Of a stretch of DNA of 36,990 bases, positions 1 to 7,184 are shown piece by piece. The notes under the pieces were generated by a model. The model was not told the origin of the DNA. It saw only the letters and a program-made list of their open reading frames with translations, and did not search any database. Positions within the stretch are counted from its first letter, which is position 1; every line of letters starts with the position of its first letter. The position numbers and the translations under genes were made by a program. The DNA comes from DATCZS01 sp036525795 (lineage in GTDB: Bacteria > Actinomycetota > Acidimicrobiia > Spongiisociales > ZC4RG35): NCBI GenBank assembly GCA_036525795.1, contig DATCZS010000141.1, positions 1-36,990 of the forward strand, in the 5' to 3' direction.

Positions 1-89
1 CAAGGGGGGAGGAAACGAAGAGCGGCCACCTCCCCCAAGGGGGGAGGAAACGAAGAGCGGCCACCTCCCCCGAAGGGGGAGGAAACGAA
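1..89. repeat. Tandem 35-bp hairpin-forming repeat, 2.5 copies
   Basis: Two near-perfect 35-bp units (1-35, 36-70) and a partial third (71-89) share GGGGGAGGAAACGAAGAG and CGGCCACCTCCCC. Each junction places CCTCCCCC next to GGGGGAGG, so the array can fold into strong short hairpins with a loop of a few nt. The array begins at or before the window edge. It lies downstream of the minus-strand gene ending at 125 and could act as a terminator or be a REP-like intergenic repeat. The units abut with no unique spacer between them, so it is not CRISPR-like. Confidence 0.75.
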
Positions 90-124
90 AAGGTCCCCTC
101 CACCGTCGCCCGGCGTCGAGGATC

Positions 125-949
125 TCAGGGTTCGAGAGACCTGGTGTCGGTGATGGCGATCCGGTAGCGCTCGATGGATCGCCGGATCACCGTAGACCCG
201 CCACCGTCGACCACCCTTCCCCACCAGCCTCCGTAGATCCGCTCGAAGTCGAGCGGCGCGAGCGCGGTCTCGATGGTGTCGAGCTCGCGTTCGTCCAGCG
301 GGATGAGGTTTGGGTAGCTCCACATGAAGCTCACCCAGCTTCGATCTTGCACCACCGTGACCGTGTCGCCGGTGAGCAGTACGCCGGCGCCGTCGGCCGC
401 CCCCGTCCAGTGCACCACCGCACTCCCGGGGAAGTGCCCTCCACAGCGCACCAATTCGATGTCCGCCCCGATCGTCATCCGGTCTCGATACAGCTCGAGG
501 TTTCGTGGCGGCCTGGTGAGCCAACGCCGGTCTGCCTCGGGCAGCACCACCGGAACGTCGAAGCGGTCGGCCCATTCGCAGATCACTCCGTAGAAGTGGG
601 GATGAGACGCCGACACGGCGCGGAGCCCGCCGTGTTCTGCCACCGCCGCGAAGGCAGCCTCGTCGACGAAGCCGGGAACGTCCCAGAGGAGGTTCCCGCC
701 GGATCCGATCACGAGGAGCGAGCGCTGCCCGATGCCGATTGCAGGCTCGGCTCCGATTCCGATCAAGCCCGGTTCTTCCTGCCGCACCTCGGTGCGGTGC
801 CCTTCGGCAGCCAACTCTCCCAGCGAGGTCCACCGCTGGCCTTCCCATCCCACGTACTGGCGCGGATCCGAACAGATGACACAGAGGTCTGGCGGCGCGG
901 CGGTGTCCGGGTATTGGACTCCACAGGTGCGACAGATGTAGGCGGGCAT
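125..949 (-). CDS. Rubredoxin/zinc-ribbon + metallo-beta-lactamase-fold protein
   Basis: A 274-aa protein. The N-terminus (residues about 5-35) has two Cys-x-x-Cys pairs (CRTC, CVIC) typical of a rubredoxin-like or zinc-ribbon knuckle. Residues about 60-250 have the order of a metallo-beta-lactamase fold: a strand and SHPHFYG where the HxHxDH signature normally sits, then a GGHFPGS histidine segment, then TGDT. The first motif is degenerate because the Asp-His pair is replaced by Phe-Tyr-Gly, so either the metal site is altered or the enzyme is not a classical hydrolase. The start is the ATG at 949. A possible -10 (TAGGCT at 975-980) would give a leader of about 18-20 nt. The gene is divergent from the peptidase-like lipoprotein gene at 1148. 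Fold call fairly sure, substrate unknown. Confidence 0.75.
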   Translation of the reverse strand: MPAYICRTCGVQYPDTAAPPDLCVICSDPRQYVGWEGQRWTSLGELAAEGHRTEVRQEEPGLIGIGAEPAIGIGQRSLLVIGSGGNLLWDVPGFVDEAAFAAVAEHGGLRAVSASHPHFYGVICEWADRFDVPVVLPEADRRWLTRPPRNLELYRDRMTIGADIELVRCGGHFPGSAVVHWTGAADGAGVLLTGDTVTVVQDRSWVSFMWSYPNLIPLDERELDTIETALAPLDFERIYGGWWGRVVDGGGSTVIRRSIERYRIAITDTRSLEP

Positions 950-974
950 GCGGACCTCGCGGGCGTTCCCTCCC

Positions 975-980
975 AGCCTA
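975..980 (-). promoter_or_regulatory. Putative -10 box (TAGGCT) for the gene starting at 949
   Basis: TAGGCT on the minus strand ends 25 nt before the ATG at 949. No clear -35 is visible, as is common for the other promoters in this window. A weak GAGG lies in the leader. Confidence 0.35.
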
Positions 981-1079
981 TGAGTCGGACGGGCGGGAGG
1001 CAGCGTTCATGGGTGCACGGCACCTGGTCAGACCGGCATTCGGCGGTGCGACGAGCCGCCGGCATCCAACGACCCTCAC

Positions 1080-1112
1080 CAATCGACAGAAGCCGGCAAT
1101 CGACAGAAGCCT
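1080..1112. repeat. Two tandem copies of a 17-bp unit
   Basis: CAATCGACAGAAGCCGG at 1080-1096 is followed immediately by CAATCGACAGAAGCC at 1097-1111. The pair lies in the noncoding stretch upstream of the lipoprotein gene at 1148. It may be a protein-binding site or a recent small duplication; nothing decides between these. Confidence 0.6.
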
Positions 1113-1147
1113 CTGGCGGCTGGACGCCGCCCCTGGTCAGATGCGGC

Positions 1148-2467
1148 ATGGGTCGAGGAGCACCTTTCGCCCCCGCCCTGTTGATCGCCTTGGTCTTCAC
1201 GGGGTGCGTTTCGTCGGCGGATGAATCCCCCGACGGCGACTCTGCAGTGACCGTTCACGAGGGGTCCTGGTATGTGCGCACCGCCTGGCCGCATGACGGA
1301 AACCCGGTCGAGAGCGCCAACTTCATCGTCTACAGCGACGCCGCCAGTCTCGACGCGCGGCGCGAGGTGGCGACAGTTGCCGAGGAGGTGTGGGCTGAGC
1401 TGATCGAAGAGCTGTCCATCCGACCCGACATGCTCGGGTATCCCGAAGGACGAGACAAGATCGACATCTATGCCTACCACGACTACGACCCCCGGGACTG
1501 GGGCGGGTGGGCGTATCACGGTGGCCTTCTCGTCTGGTCCCCCGACCATGATCGGCGACAGACCGGCAACAACCAGCTCGCACCGGTCCTGAAGCATGAA
1601 CTCGTCCACGTGATCCAGTGGCTGATCACCGACGGCGAAAGCAGACCCATCGACACGTGGTTCATCGAAGGGCTCCCCTTGGCCCTGGCGGGCGACACGA
1701 CGGCGATCAGGGGCCTGGACCAACTGGACCGGCTGACCGCCGAGTACGGTGCCACCAGCCCAATCTCTATCGAGAGCTACTCCCAGATCACGGGCCCTGA
1801 TGCCGGTGAGCATTTCTTCTACCCGTTGTTCCACCTCGCCTTCGAGTATCTGATGGACGACAGGGGAGGGGGAAGTTCTCCCGTAGACATGAGAGACGTG
1901 TTGATCGACGTCGCCGACGGTGTTTCGTTCGACGCCGCGTTCGAAGACCGTCTCGGCCTGCGAGTGGACGACTTCGAGAACGAGTTCTTCAGCCTCATGA
2001 GCGCCTATCTGCCGACGTACCGCAATCGGTGGTTCGCTCCGGTGCCGTTCGCAATGGTGTCTGCGCTCGTCGTGGCCCTCGTCATGGGGGCGCTCGTCGT
2101 GGGCAGACGTCACTGGCAGGTCGCCGGCATCACCGGGAGCATCGACACCCCCCAACCGGGTCGGACGGCTCGGATCGGATTCTGGACCCAGATCACCGCC
2201 TCGAGCCTGGTCGTCGTGGTGTTCTTCCTCGGCATGCTGTACACCCTCGGCACAGACGGTGTTCTCCTCAACGCCGCGTTCGGGCGCCTGCGACTCCTGG
2301 CGTACGCGATCCTGGCTGCCTACCTGCCCGCAACGATCCTCATCCTCCGCTGGGCCGTTCGGCAATGGACACGAAACGCTCGAACCGCCCTCCTCGTCGC
2401 GCCGTTCGTCCTCGTCGCCACCGGCGCCACGTTCCTGGTCTTCATCGTCGGTAGCGCACTCATCTGA
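1148..2467 (+). CDS. Peptidase-MA-like (HELVH) lipoprotein with C-terminal membrane domain
   Basis: A 439-aa protein when started at the ATG at 1148. That start gives a short n-region, a hydrophobic core and a lipobox-like VFTGC with lipidated Cys20; the same frame is open further upstream but is not protein-like there. Residues 149-155 read KHELVHV, a gluzincin-type HExxH (His150, Glu151, His154), with a likely third ligand Glu174 in WFIEGLP. This pattern matches the peptidase MA-like superfamily. The last 140 residues hold four predicted membrane helices, at about 298-318, 340-362, 372-395 and 405-425. The expected picture is a surface-tethered zinc protease domain with a membrane anchor. 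Substrate unknown. No strong ribosome binding site is seen. Confidence 0.75.
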   Translation: MGRGAPFAPALLIALVFTGCVSSADESPDGDSAVTVHEGSWYVRTAWPHDGNPVESANFIVYSDAASLDARREVATVAEEVWAELIEELSIRPDMLGYPEGRDKIDIYAYHDYDPRDWGGWAYHGGLLVWSPDHDRRQTGNNQLAPVLKHELVHVIQWLITDGESRPIDTWFIEGLPLALAGDTTAIRGLDQLDRLTAEYGATSPISIESYSQITGPDAGEHFFYPLFHLAFEYLMDDRGGGSSPVDMRDVLIDVADGVSFDAAFEDRLGLRVDDFENEFFSLMSAYLPTYRNRWFAPVPFAMVSALVVALVMGALVVGRRHWQVAGITGSIDTPQPGRTARIGFWTQITASSLVVVVFFLGMLYTLGTDGVLLNAAFGRLRLLAYAILAAYLPATILILRWAVRQWTRNARTALLVAPFVLVATGATFLVFIVGSALI

Positions 2468-2815
2468 GCAGGGTGTTCGGAACTGCGTCCGGAATGCGGC
2501 CTGTCGAGTCGAGTGCGGGCGCCCGGGTCGGTCGTGACCGGACTCCAGCGAAGAGCGCCGGGCTCAGGGGCGGGTGAGACCTGTGACCATGATCGCAGCG
2601 CTCTGAGCGGTGAGCCGGTGGTCCACCGTCCGGATCATGGGTGCGTCATCGGCGGAGATCGGCCCAGAGTTGACCACCCGGGTGTGAATCCACGACCGAC
2701 ACCGATCTGCGCGGGCGGAACTCGCAGGGTGGAGAGGGTCACGGCGATGTGAAAGGGATATCCCGGGAGCGCGGTATGCTGTGCTCGCCTGTTCTGGCAC
2801 CGATCTGGGGGATCC
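2468..2815. other. Gene-free stretch of 348 bp
   Basis: No reading frame here looks like protein. It holds small inverted repeats just after the peptidase-like gene (GGGCGCCC near 2518, and CGGTC-GT-GACCG near 2530) that could help termination, and a plausible -10 near its end. Nothing resembling a tRNA or riboswitch was recognised. Confidence 0.5.
2775..2780 (+). promoter_or_regulatory. Putative -10 box (TATGCT) for the gene at 2816
   Basis: TATGCT lies 35 nt ahead of the TTG start at 2816. This would give a leader of about 30 nt containing a purine-rich CTGGGGGATCC before the start. No clear -35. Confidence 0.4.
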
Positions 2816-3472
2816 TTGGAGATCGACCGCTTTCATATGCCGCGCCTCGGCGCGATGGCGCGCACAGCCCTGCCCAACGTGATCGAGGGCACCCTGCTTC
2901 CGCTCGGCCTGTTCTATGGGGCCATGTGGGCCATCGGCCTGTGGGGCGCCATCGCCATCAGCCTGGCCTGGTCGTGGGGGGCAGTGGCGATTCGGGTCGC
3001 CAGGGGACGGCGGGTGCCGGGACTGTTGCTGATCGGGGCGCTCGCCCTCACTGCGCGGAGCGTGGTCTCCTTCCTGGCGGACAGCGTCTTCCTCTACTTC
3101 CTCCAGCCGACGCTCGGCACTGTCTTGCTGGCGGCCGCCTTCCTCCTGTCGGCCCCCGCAGGTCGCCCTCTGGCGGAGAAGCTCGCGCACGACTTCCTTC
3201 CGATGCCGGAGTGGTTCGCATCGCATCCGGCCATCCGGCGCTTCTTCGTGCGCATCACCCTGCTGTGGGGAGCAGTCCAGTTGGCCAACGCCGGAGTGGC
3301 GCTGTGGCTGTTGCTGAGTCAACCGATTCCGGTGTATCTGGCGGCCAAGACCGGCGCCACCACCCTGATCATGGGAGTGGCCATCGCCGGGTCGACCATC
3401 TGGTTTCGCCGTCTTGTCGCCCGCCACGGGCTCGACGCCACCCCGGGTAGCCCTCAGGCGGAGATAGCCTGA
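2816..3472 (+). CDS. VC0807-like integral membrane protein
   Basis: A 218-aa protein with five or six hydrophobic segments (about 24-42, 43-62, 70-90, 97-117, 155-172, 175-200). The opening NVIEGTLLPLGLFY, the repeated small loops and the overall length resemble the VC0807/DUF3159-type membrane proteins of actinobacteria, which have no settled function. The start is ambiguous: the TTG at 2816 has GGGGG 5 nt upstream, while an ATG at 2837 would remove seven residues. It is followed 4 nt later by the alpha/beta hydrolase gene, so the two may share a transcript. Confidence 0.6.
   Translation: MEIDRFHMPRLGAMARTALPNVIEGTLLPLGLFYGAMWAIGLWGAIAISLAWSWGAVAIRVARGRRVPGLLLIGALALTARSVVSFLADSVFLYFLQPTLGTVLLAAAFLLSAPAGRPLAEKLAHDFLPMPEWFASHPAIRRFFVRITLLWGAVQLANAGVALWLLLSQPIPVYLAAKTGATTLIMGVAIAGSTIWFRRLVARHGLDATPGSPQAEIA
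3465..3470 (+). promoter_or_regulatory. Leaderless-type -10 box (TAGCCT) for the gene at 3477
   Basis: TAGCCT is followed by exactly 6 nt and then the GTG start at 3477, the same geometry seen at ten other genes in the window. It overlaps the end of the preceding gene. Confidence 0.4.
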
Positions 3473-3476
3473 ATCC

Positions 3477-4223
3477 GTGAAGGATTTCACTCTCATCACC
3501 GAAGACGGCGTGACCCTCCAGGCGCGACACTGGCTTCCCTCCCGCACCTCCGACACCGCCGTGGTGCTCGTGCACGGGTTCACCGCATCGCGTCGCGATC
3601 CCGAGGTGGTGGCTGTGGCGGAATCGCTGGTTTCCGCCGGCTACCACGTCGTCTCCTACGACATGCGCGGACACCACGACTCCGGTGGGGAGTGCACGCT
3701 GGGTGATGCGGAACGCCACGACGTGGCCGCCGCGGTGGCCTATGCCAGGCAGGTGGCGGCCCGGGTGGTGACCGTCGGCGCCTCGATGGGGGCCATCGCC
3801 GTATTGCGGCACGCCGCCGCCGACGGTTCCCTGGCCGGGGTGGTCACGGTCAGCAGCCCGGCGCAGTGGCGGCTCCCCCGCAACGCGCGTTCGGTCCTGG
3901 CGGCGCTGATGACCCGGACGTCGGTCGGGCGGCGGCTGGCTGCCCGCCATCTCAAGGTCAGGATCGGCACCACCTGGACCAACCCGCCGTCCCCTGAGCA
4001 GTTGGTCGACTCGATTCGGTCGCCGCTTGGGGTCATCCACGGTGACGCCGACCGGATGATTCCCCAGTCCGAGGCCCGGCGACTGGTGCCGAATGTGGGC
4101 GCCCGCCACCGGCTCGAAATCGTGAAGGGGATGGGCCACGCGTTCCACGCCTCCAGCATCCCCGCCATCCTGTCCGCGGTCGCCTGGGCGCTCGCCAACC
4201 CGGCGACGCTGGCCGCCATCTAG
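3477..4223 (+). CDS. Alpha/beta-hydrolase fold protein
   Basis: A 248-aa protein starting with GTG. The order of motifs is a serine hydrolase: oxyanion loop LVHGFTAS (about 31-38), DMRGHHDSGG (about 62-71), nucleophile elbow VGASMGA with Ser near 101, acid region HGDADRMIP (Asp near 192) and catalytic His in GMGHAF near 222. There is no signal peptide, so it is probably cytosolic. The gene converges on the degV-like gene, and both stop codons share the CTAG at 4220-4223. Natural substrate cannot be read from sequence. Confidence 0.8.
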   Translation: MKDFTLITEDGVTLQARHWLPSRTSDTAVVLVHGFTASRRDPEVVAVAESLVSAGYHVVSYDMRGHHDSGGECTLGDAERHDVAAAVAYARQVAARVVTVGASMGAIAVLRHAAADGSLAGVVTVSSPAQWRLPRNARSVLAALMTRTSVGRRLAARHLKVRIGTTWTNPPSPEQLVDSIRSPLGVIHGDADRMIPQSEARRLVPNVGARHRLEIVKGMGHAFHASSIPAILSAVAWALANPATLAAI

Positions 4224-5059
4224 CCGGCGTTCGGTTCCCACCACCAGGCGAGGCCGATCACCCCCGGCCCGCTGTGCACCACCATCCCCGTTCCGAAGCT
4301 GCCCGTGAATGACGTCGTCGGCTCGATCTCGCGGGAGACCCGTTCGAGCAGGCCGGCAGCGGTGTCGGGCGCCAGCGCATGGAGGGATGCGATGTGCAAC
4401 CGGGCCGGAACCTCGGGAATCGTGGCGCGCCATACGTCGGCAATCCGATCGAGCGCGGCCGCTTCGCTCAGCGCAGGACGGAGCGGTCGAACCTTGCCGT
4501 GGGTCAGGTCGATGACCGGGCGGAGGCCGACGAATCGGACCGCCCACGCCGCCGCCTCCGGGACGTGACCCGATTTGGAGAGGTGGGTGAGGTCGGGGAG
4601 TGTTGCCACGAGTCGGACCTTCTCCACCGCTCGCATGGCCGCCGAATGGGTCGCGGGTAGGTCTGCTCCGGAGGCGGCTGCCTCCGCCGCCGCCAGCACC
4701 ACCAACCCCTGGCCGCCGGCGGCAGAGGCGGAGTCGAGCACCTGAACGGGCCTGTCGGCGAGGTTGGCGGCCGCCCGGGCCGACGTGAATGTGCTCGACC
4801 CCATTTCGTACGACACCGTCACTATCAGCACGGGGTCGCCGGGCTCGAGCCGGTCGATGGCGGTCAGGAAGTCCCCGGGGGTGGGGCCGGAGGTCTTGAC
4901 CTCCTCCGAGAACGACAGCAACGCCTCGTGATCCAACGCGCCATCGAGGTAGTCCCGGTCGCCGACCGAGATGCGAAGCGGAAGGGTCACGATTCCGAAA
5001 CGCTCGGCCAGGTCGCCGGGAATCGTGGCAGCGCTGTCCGTGAGGATGCGAACCGTCAT
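4220..5059 (-). CDS. DegV family (fatty-acid-binding, FakB-like) protein
   Basis: A 279-aa protein. The ATG at 5059 was chosen because it overlaps the stop of the upstream gene as ATGA and begins at VRILTDSAATIP, the usual DegV N-terminus. Family signatures include TSGPTPGDF (about residues 67-75), the VTVSYEMGSSTFTSA segment, and DSASAAGGQGL. DegV/FakB proteins bind a fatty acid and present it to the kinase FakA, yielding acyl phosphate. It is translationally coupled to a PlsY-like acyltransferase, which uses acyl phosphate, so a shared role in phospholipid acyl supply is a reasonable inference. FakA is not in the window. Confidence 0.85.
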   Translation of the reverse strand: MTVRILTDSAATIPGDLAERFGIVTLPLRISVGDRDYLDGALDHEALLSFSEEVKTSGPTPGDFLTAIDRLEPGDPVLIVTVSYEMGSSTFTSARAAANLADRPVQVLDSASAAGGQGLVVLAAAEAAASGADLPATHSAAMRAVEKVRLVATLPDLTHLSKSGHVPEAAAWAVRFVGLRPVIDLTHGKVRPLRPALSEAAALDRIADVWRATIPEVPARLHIASLHALAPDTAAGLLERVSREIEPTTSFTGSFGTGMVVHSGPGVIGLAWWWEPNAG

Positions 5060-5712
5060 ATCCGCCCTTCCGGCCACCACCAGGGCCACGCCGGGGTGTC
5101 CTGGTCGAAGAGCAGGCGGGTCGCCGCCAGGCGGGTGCGACTCTCATCCCGGGGCAGGGGGGTGTTTCCCGTCACCCGCTTCACGAGCATCGGTCCGAGG
5201 AGTGCGACGGCGGCGACCATACCCCGCCCGCCCCTGGTGCGGGCCATCACCGCCGGGAGCGTGATGAACCCCGCGAATGCCCCGAGCGACGTCGCCTTGC
5301 TGAGCCTCCCGACGGCGAGTGCGATGAGGAGGTGAATGCTCCCCGGCCAGCCGTTGACGAGCAGCGATCCCATCGCCGGCGAGATTCCCCGGCCCCCGGC
5401 CCCCCGGAGGAACGGAGACCAGTTGTGGCCGGTGACGGCCGCCGCTCCGGCTGCCGCCGCAAGTCCGGGGCGATCCGATCCCGCCAGAGCCGGACCAACC
5501 GTTCCCTTGGCGACGTCGAGTATTCCTCCGACCAGCAGCGGCCCGAGACCGGCTACCCGGTAGAGCCCTGTCCCCGACACCGTTCCGGTGCCGGTCGTGC
5601 GGAGGTCGACTCCCCGCAGCACCCTGGCCAGCATCCCGGAGAACGGTATCGAACCGGCCAGATAGGCCACTCCCAGAACCGTCGCCGGATTCGGCCGGGA
5701 ACCTGCGCTCAT
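5056..5712 (-). CDS. Divergent PlsY-like acyl-phosphate glycerol-3-phosphate acyltransferase
   Basis: A 218-aa membrane protein. The PlsY landmarks are GSIPFSGML (about 21-29), a glycine-rich loop TTGTGTVSGTGLYR (about 39-52), and GHNWSPFLRGAGGRGIS (about 94-110). The third motif is well kept, with GGRG in place of GGKG, but the second lacks the asparagines of the usual GSGNxGATNxxR loop. It may therefore be a PlsY paralogue with altered activity rather than the housekeeping enzyme. The start is an ATG whose upstream TAGGCT lies 6 nt away, so the mRNA is probably leaderless. It is first in a two-gene operon with degV. Confidence 0.7.
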   Translation of the reverse strand: MSAGSRPNPATVLGVAYLAGSIPFSGMLARVLRGVDLRTTGTGTVSGTGLYRVAGLGPLLVGGILDVAKGTVGPALAGSDRPGLAAAAGAAAVTGHNWSPFLRGAGGRGISPAMGSLLVNGWPGSIHLLIALAVGRLSKATSLGAFAGFITLPAVMARTRGGRGMVAAVALLGPMLVKRVTGNTPLPRDESRTRLAATRLLFDQDTPAWPWWWPEGRI

Positions 5713-5718
5713 GAACCC

Positions 5719-5724
5719 AGCCTA
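5719..5724 (-). promoter_or_regulatory. Leaderless-type -10 box (TAGGCT) for the PlsY-like gene
   Basis: TAGGCT, then 6 nt (GGGTTC), then the ATG at 5712 on the minus strand. Confidence 0.5.
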
Positions 5725-5753
5725 CGCCGCAGGTCCGGACCGTCCGCTCCCGG

Positions 5754-5759
5754 TACGGT
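5754..5759 (+). promoter_or_regulatory. Putative -10 box (TACGGT) for the MFS gene at 5792
   Basis: TACGGT lies 32 nt ahead of the preferred ATG at 5792, leaving a leader of about 26 nt with AGAGAAG as a weak ribosome binding site. It is divergent from the PlsY promoter 30 bp away. Confidence 0.35.
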
Positions 5760-5791
5760 TGGTGAGGGCAGTCGACAGTGAGAGAAGATCG

Positions 5792-7006
5792 ATGGCCGAT
5801 CGAACCTCTGTGAGGAGGGCCGGGTTTCGTCGACTGCTCGCCGCGCAGTCGATCTCGTCGTTCGGCGACTGGCTGGCGACGTTTGCGCTCATGGCGCTGG
5901 TACTCGACATCTCGGGTTCGACAGCGGCGGTCGGAGGCGTGCTGGCTCTCCGGCTCGGGCCCGCGGCGCTTGCCGGCCCTCTCATCGCCCGTCTGTCGAC
6001 CAGGCTGGGACGCAAGCCGCTGCTGATGAGGCTCGACCTGGTCCGTGCGGCCGCCGCAGCCGCCATCCCCCTGGTTCGAGCTCTGTGGTGGGTGTACGTC
6101 CTGACGTTCGTGCTCGAGATATGCGCGGTGGTGGCGATCGCGGTCCGTGACGCGTCCGTGCGCGATCTGGTGGACGATGACGATCTGCCTCTCGCAAACG
6201 GGCTGCTCATGGGCGCCACCTACGGCGCCATCCCGCTCGGTGCAGGGGCGTTCACCCTGATCTCGTCGGTGAGTGGCGCCCTGCCTCCCGCCATCGACCT
6301 GGGTCGCTTCTATCCGGCGTTCTGGCTGGACGCCGCCACGTTTCTCGGATCGTTCTTCCTGCTGTCGCGAATCGCCGAGCTTCCGGTGGCGCCGGATGTG
6401 GTCGCCGGCTCCGGTGCGCAACCCCACCTGCGCGACTCGTGGCGGATCCCGCTGGTCAGGGCAACGCTGCCTCCTCTGGTGGCGGCTTCGGTCGGGATCG
6501 GCACCCTGTTCTCGCTCGGGATCACCTTCGTGCGCGAGACGCTCGGAGCGAGTGAGGCGCAGTTCGGAGTCCTCGTCATCGTGTTCGGGTTCGGGGCGGC
6601 GGCCGGACTGGCGGCGCGCCAGATCGGGGGGCGGGGAGGGGTGTGGGCGGTCAGGCTCGGCGTCCAGATGATGGGGGCGGTGCTGATCCTCATGGCGTTC
6701 GCCGGTGGATTGGGACTGACCTTGCTGATGGCGCTGGTGTTCGGGGCGTCTGGGGCATACGCCATCGTCTCGGGCATCACCTCGCTGCAGACCGACCTGG
6801 ACCCCCGCGACCGTCTTCTGGCGCTCGGATCGTTCCACGTGATCGTGCGGATGGCCCTGGCCGCAGGTGCCCTCGCCGCCGGCCTGGCCGCAGACCTGCT
6901 CGGCTCCGGGGTGTTTGGCCTCGGCCCGGTCCGGTCGGTGATGCTGGTGTCGGGACTGGTGGTGGCGCTGTCCGCGGCGCTGGTGCGCGACGTCGTCGCC
7001 GATTGA
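5792..7006 (+). CDS. MFS transporter, EntS/MFS_3-like exporter
   Basis: A 404-aa protein with about twelve hydrophobic segments. It opens RRLLAAQSISSFGDWLATFAL, the first helix typical of the MFS_3 (enterobactin-exporter-like) branch, and carries the loop RLSTRLGRKPLLMRLDL between helices 2 and 3. The ATG at 5792 is preferred over the one at 5711 because it places helix 1 near the N-terminus and has a purine-rich sequence upstream. The gene is divergent from the PlsY/DegV pair. Substrate not predictable. Confidence 0.8.
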   Translation: MADRTSVRRAGFRRLLAAQSISSFGDWLATFALMALVLDISGSTAAVGGVLALRLGPAALAGPLIARLSTRLGRKPLLMRLDLVRAAAAAAIPLVRALWWVYVLTFVLEICAVVAIAVRDASVRDLVDDDDLPLANGLLMGATYGAIPLGAGAFTLISSVSGALPPAIDLGRFYPAFWLDAATFLGSFFLLSRIAELPVAPDVVAGSGAQPHLRDSWRIPLVRATLPPLVAASVGIGTLFSLGITFVRETLGASEAQFGVLVIVFGFGAAAGLAARQIGGRGGVWAVRLGVQMMGAVLILMAFAGGLGLTLLMALVFGASGAYAIVSGITSLQTDLDPRDRLLALGSFHVIVRMALAAGALAAGLAADLLGSGVFGLGPVRSVMLVSGLVVALSAALVRDVVAD

Positions 7007-7184
7007 GAGCCAGGCAGGCGACTGCAATCGCGCCGGCGACAGCCGTCTGCTCCGTCCCCGGCCCGACACCGCTGCATGGCGTGTCGGTCGAACGGGGCCA
7101 GGCGAGCGAGGCCGTGGGGAGCCCGGCTGCGGCGCAGCGAGCGGCGCCCGGGGTAGCGTTGGGGTACTCATCGAAAGGCCTCAC

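Noticed and set aside
1..89. CRISPR array
   Set aside because: The 35-bp units are immediately adjacent and identical throughout; there are no variable spacers.
2564..3583. 339-codon minus-strand open frame
   Set aside because: Antisense to the VC0807-like gene; His/Gln/Arg-rich translation without structure.
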